NCBI GenBank assembly: GCA_003222395.1
Contig: QHWB01000030.1
Location: 234,221 to 298,220, forward strand
Reading direction: 5' to 3'
Length of the DNA stretch: 64,000 bases
Origin: Acidobacteriota bacterium
GTDB lineage: Bacteria; Acidobacteriota; Vicinamibacteria; Vicinamibacterales; CAVVIG01
Notes under the pieces: model-generated
Databases searched by the model: none
What the model was told of the DNA's origin: nothing
What the model saw: only the letters and a program-made list of their open reading frames with translations
Translations under genes and position numbers: made by a program
Shown here: in pieces, positions 61,567 to 64,000 of the stretch
Layout of the letters: every line of letters begins with the position of its first letter
How positions within the stretch are numbered: position 1 is the first letter of the stretch

Positions 61567-63633
61567 TTAATCATTGCCCGCCAATACGACGATGCTCCGC
61601 GCCTGGACCATCCGGCTGCCACGATCGATGAAGATCCGTTCTCCGCGTTCAGGCATGTCGGCTGGACTGGATGCGAACGTATCGATTGCCACCCACCATT
61701 TTGCCGCCGGCAGCTCGAATTCGAGCGGCTGCCAGAACATATTCATCATCACGTGCAGATCGGATGTTCCGCGGCGCCCGGCGATCGTGCACGCCAGCGC
61801 ACGCCCGTGCGGATCGTCGAAGCCGGGACTGTCGAGGATCGTCCCGTGCCACGCGATATCGGCGATGCCGCCCTCGGAGATCGCGCCGGTGTAGAACGTC
61901 GGCTGCCAGAGGGCGGGATGCGCCGTGCGGAACGCGATCATCCGCCGCACGAATCGCAGCAAGTCCTGGTTCGTGTCCACCAGCGTCCAGTCGAACCAAC
62001 CCGTCGGGTTGTCCTGGTTGTACGGGTTATTGTTGCCGCCCTGCGTGCGCCGGATCTCGTCGCCCCCGACGAGCATCGGGACGCCGCGCGAGAGCAGGAG
62101 GATCGTAAACAAGTTCTTGATCTGTCTCGTGCGCAGCGCGCGAATCGATGGATCGTCGCTGGGACCTTCTGCGCCGCAGTTCCAACTGAAATTTTCGTCG
62201 ATCCCGTCGCGGTTGCCCTCGCCGTTCGCTTCGTTGTGTTTCTCGTTGTACGACACGAGATCGTTCAGCGTGAAGCCGTCGTGCGCCGTCACGAAATTGA
62301 TGCTGTTGACCGGTGACTGGCCCCGCGCCTCGTAGATGTCGGCGCTGCCGCCGAGACGCGCCGCGACCGCCGCGGTCAGACCCGCGTCGCCCTTCACGAA
62401 TCGCCGCACGTCGTCTCGAAACCGGGCGTTCCATTCGGTCCAGCGATCGCCGGGAAAGTGGCCGACCTGGTACAGGCCGGCCGCGTCCCACGCCTCGGCG
62501 ATCATCTTCGCGTCCGCGAGCGCATCGTCGAGCTCGATTTGCCAGATGACCGGCGGGTGCACCAGTGGCGCGCCATCCTCGCCGCGCGCGAGAATCGACC
62601 CTTCGTCGAAGCGGAAGCCGTCGACGTGCATCTCCTCCACCCAGAACCGGAGGCAGTCGACGATGAATTTCTGCGGCAGCGGGTGATTCGCGTTGAACGT
62701 GTTGCCGCAGCCGCTGTAATTCAGATAGATGGCGGGGTTCCGCGGATCGAGCAGATAGAACGTCCGGTTGTCGATGCCGCGGAACGACTGCGTCGGCCCG
62801 AGCTCGTTCCCTTCGTCGGTGTGATTGAAGACGACGTCGAGGATGACTTCGATGCCGGCCCTGTGCAGCGCCTTCACGAGATCGCGAAACTCGTTGAGAT
62901 GGAGAGGGCCGCTCTGGTCGACCGCATAGCCCGAGTGCGGACAGAAGAACCCGATGGTGCTGTAGCCCCAGTAGTTCCGCAGCGTTTCGCCTGCTGGACT
63001 GAGCGCGACGCCGGAGTCGTCGAATTCGAAAACCGGCAGCAGTTCCACGGCCGTCACGCCGAGCGCCTGCAGGTAGGGAATTTTCTCGATCACGCCAGCG
63101 AACGTGCCCGGACGGGCGACGCCCGCGCTCGGCGATCGGGTCAGCCCTCCGACGTGCATCTCATAGATGATCGATTCGTGGATGGGCCGCTTCAGCGGGT
63201 GGTCGCCCTCCCAGTCGTAGGCAGCGGAATCGACGACGACGCAGCGCATCGAGGCGGCGATGTTGTCGCGAGGACTGATCGCGTCTCCGCGGTTCCAGAG
63301 CGCCCGGCTGATGCCGCGTGCGTACGGGCTGATCAGAACCTTGTTCGCGTTGAAGCGATGGCCCGCCGACGGATCGCTCGGGCCGTCGATCCGAAACGCG
63401 TAGAACGTCCCGGGGCCGCATTCGCGAACGAAGACATGCCAGAAATGAAACGTTTTGTTCTCGAAGGGATCCAGCCGAACGATCTGCAGCGGCTCGGTCA
63501 CGGTCGCGGAATCGAAGAGCAACAGCACGACCTCCGTTGCGGCTTCGGAGAAGAGCGCGAAGTTGACGCCGTCGGGGTAGACACCGACACCGAGCGGATG
63601 TGCCGAACCGGGCGCGGTCTCGAAAGCGGCCAC
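61567..63633 (-). CDS. glgX: Glycogen debranching enzyme (isoamylase-type)
   Basis: 688 residues: an N-terminal CBM48/early-set domain (HPLGVGVYPDGVNFALFSEA), then a GH13 barrel. Catalytic residues: Asp343 in GFRFDEGS, Glu380 in MIAEAWD, and His451-Asp452 in FVTAHDGFTL. A C-terminal beta-domain follows. It hydrolyses alpha-1,6 branches of glycogen or phosphorylase-limit dextrin. Length and motifs fit GlgX. GTG 63633 is the start. It precedes the Rieske-AIF gene by 17 bp; no other glycogen gene is in the window. Confidence 0.93.
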   Translation of the reverse strand: MAAFETAPGSAHPLGVGVYPDGVNFALFSEAATEVVLLLFDSATVTEPLQIVRLDPFENKTFHFWHVFVRECGPGTFYAFRIDGPSDPSAGHRFNANKVLISPYARGISRALWNRGDAISPRDNIAASMRCVVVDSAAYDWEGDHPLKRPIHESIIYEMHVGGLTRSPSAGVARPGTFAGVIEKIPYLQALGVTAVELLPVFEFDDSGVALSPAGETLRNYWGYSTIGFFCPHSGYAVDQSGPLHLNEFRDLVKALHRAGIEVILDVVFNHTDEGNELGPTQSFRGIDNRTFYLLDPRNPAIYLNYSGCGNTFNANHPLPQKFIVDCLRFWVEEMHVDGFRFDEGSILARGEDGAPLVHPPVIWQIELDDALADAKMIAEAWDAAGLYQVGHFPGDRWTEWNARFRDDVRRFVKGDAGLTAAVAARLGGSADIYEARGQSPVNSINFVTAHDGFTLNDLVSYNEKHNEANGEGNRDGIDENFSWNCGAEGPSDDPSIRALRTRQIKNLFTILLLSRGVPMLVGGDEIRRTQGGNNNPYNQDNPTGWFDWTLVDTNQDLLRFVRRMIAFRTAHPALWQPTFYTGAISEGGIADIAWHGTILDSPGFDDPHGRALACTIAGRRGTSDLHVMMNMFWQPLEFELPAAKWWVAIDTFASSPADMPERGERIFIDRGSRMVQARSIVVLAGND

Positions 63634-63710
63634 GTGATCGCGTAAGAATATCGCGCTCAGCGACGGAAGGTGTTTACGCCGCCGAGTCGCTGATGCAAGC
63701 TGGCGTCATC

Positions 63711-64000
63711 ATGTTCGTCATCGAACTGATCTACAAAGCCGCTCTCGCCGAAATCGACCGCAGTATGCCGGCGCACGTCGACTTCCTGAAAAAATATTAC
63801 GCTGCCGGTAATTTCCTGATCTCCGGCCGGAAGATCCCGCGGGATGGTGGAATCATTCTGGCGGTAGGCAGGAACCGACAGCAAATCGAAGCGATCGTCC
63901 GTGAAGATCCGTTCTACGAGCGCGGGCTCGCCGATTTTCGCATCGTCCAGTTTCGCGCGAGCCAGCGCGCGGACGACATCCCGCAGCGGGTCGAGAAGTA
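63711..64000 (+). CDS. YciI-family protein (3' end at window edge)
   Basis: At least 96 residues. The frame reads FVIELIYKAALAEIDRSM, HVDFLKKYYAAGNFLISG, IILAVGRNRQQIEAIVRE, DPFYERGLADFRIVQF. This is the dimeric alpha+beta-barrel YciI/YCII fold, with the usual His-x-x-(Y/F)-(L/Y)-xx-(L/Y) region and the Asp-Pro-Phe signature. The last visible bases are TA, so a stop (TAA/TAG) probably occurs one base beyond the edge. ATG 63711 is used. Divergent from glgX. Function of the family is largely unknown. Confidence 0.8.
   Translation, partial: MFVIELIYKAALAEIDRSMPAHVDFLKKYYAAGNFLISGRKIPRDGGIILAVGRNRQQIEAIVREDPFYERGLADFRIVQFRASQRADDIPQRVEK

Noticed and set aside
1-64000. CRISPR arrays, insertion sequences, integrases, phage genes, rRNA
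   Set aside because: No regularly spaced repeats, transposase or integrase motifs, or rRNA-like sequence were found.

Overview
The window looks like a chromosomal segment of an Acidobacteriota bacterium, most likely of the Vicinamibacteria lineage. This is inferred from gene content and not from any marker search. The DNA is GC-rich. It carries two Oar-like TonB-dependent receptors with carboxypeptidase-regulatory N-domains and three intact plus three decayed MacB/FtsX-type 'ADOP' permeases. It also has PadR regulators paired with permease-prefix proteins, a von Willebrand A protein of the acidobacterial VWFA-related type, and a PEP-CTERM tail remnant. No rRNA, convincing tRNA, CRISPR array, phage or insertion sequence was recognised.

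Layout. 1-5.3 kb: 3' part of a TonB receptor, then a secreted CpD/cytochrome c/Vgb-propeller protein and a DUF1328 protein. 5.3-10.4 kb: a decaying accessory zone with PadR, ADOP and PEP-CTERM relics among an ABM monooxygenase, a Fes-like esterase, a lipoprotein metalloprotease and a DedA protein. 10.5-19.1 kb: two ADOP permeases and a complete TonB receptor. 19.4-28 kb: a hydroxyacid dehydrogenase, a PadR/permease-prefix pair under a clear promoter-operator, DUF1579-like and hydrolase proteins, a B3 metallo-beta-lactamase and a BNR propeller protein. 28-34.3 kb: an ABC-2 exporter, ADOP relic, intact ADOP and its PadR. 34.3-42 kb: a YcaQ-type DNA glycosylase, a small basic protein, an ICMT-like methyltransferase, a SET-domain/hydrolase pair, an MBL-fold protein with a degenerate metal site, an MFS transporter and a VWA protein. 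42.4-50.4 kb: a CzcCBA-type heavy-metal RND operon flanked by two paralogous FG-GAP proteins. A near-identical 27-bp element lies upstream of each. 50.5-57.3 kb: a B12-type radical SAM protein, a truncated NRAMP gene, a hybrid histidine kinase with an atypical response regulator, and an HTH/KaiC-like pair. 57.4-64 kb: an RRM - cold-shock - RNA polymerase omega cluster, a YncE relic, a degenerate GGDEF protein, a Rieske-AIF reductase, glgX and a YciI gene cut by the window edge.

Most interesting observation: the radical SAM gene (start 52036) and the omega gene (start 57580) have homologous upstream regions. In both, a conserved TATACT hexamer is followed by a predicted leader of about 73-75 nt. 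Both leaders end in a hairpin whose right arm contains the Shine-Dalgarno sequence, 9 nt before the start codon, and the arm sequences differ in a compensating way. This looks like a cis-regulatory RNA that controls translation. Other points are the two near-leaderless PadR genes with operators inside their promoters, the 27-bp element shared by the FG-GAP paralogues, a response regulator with Glu at the phosphoacceptor site, and ADOP relics formed by large internal deletions that keep both gene ends.
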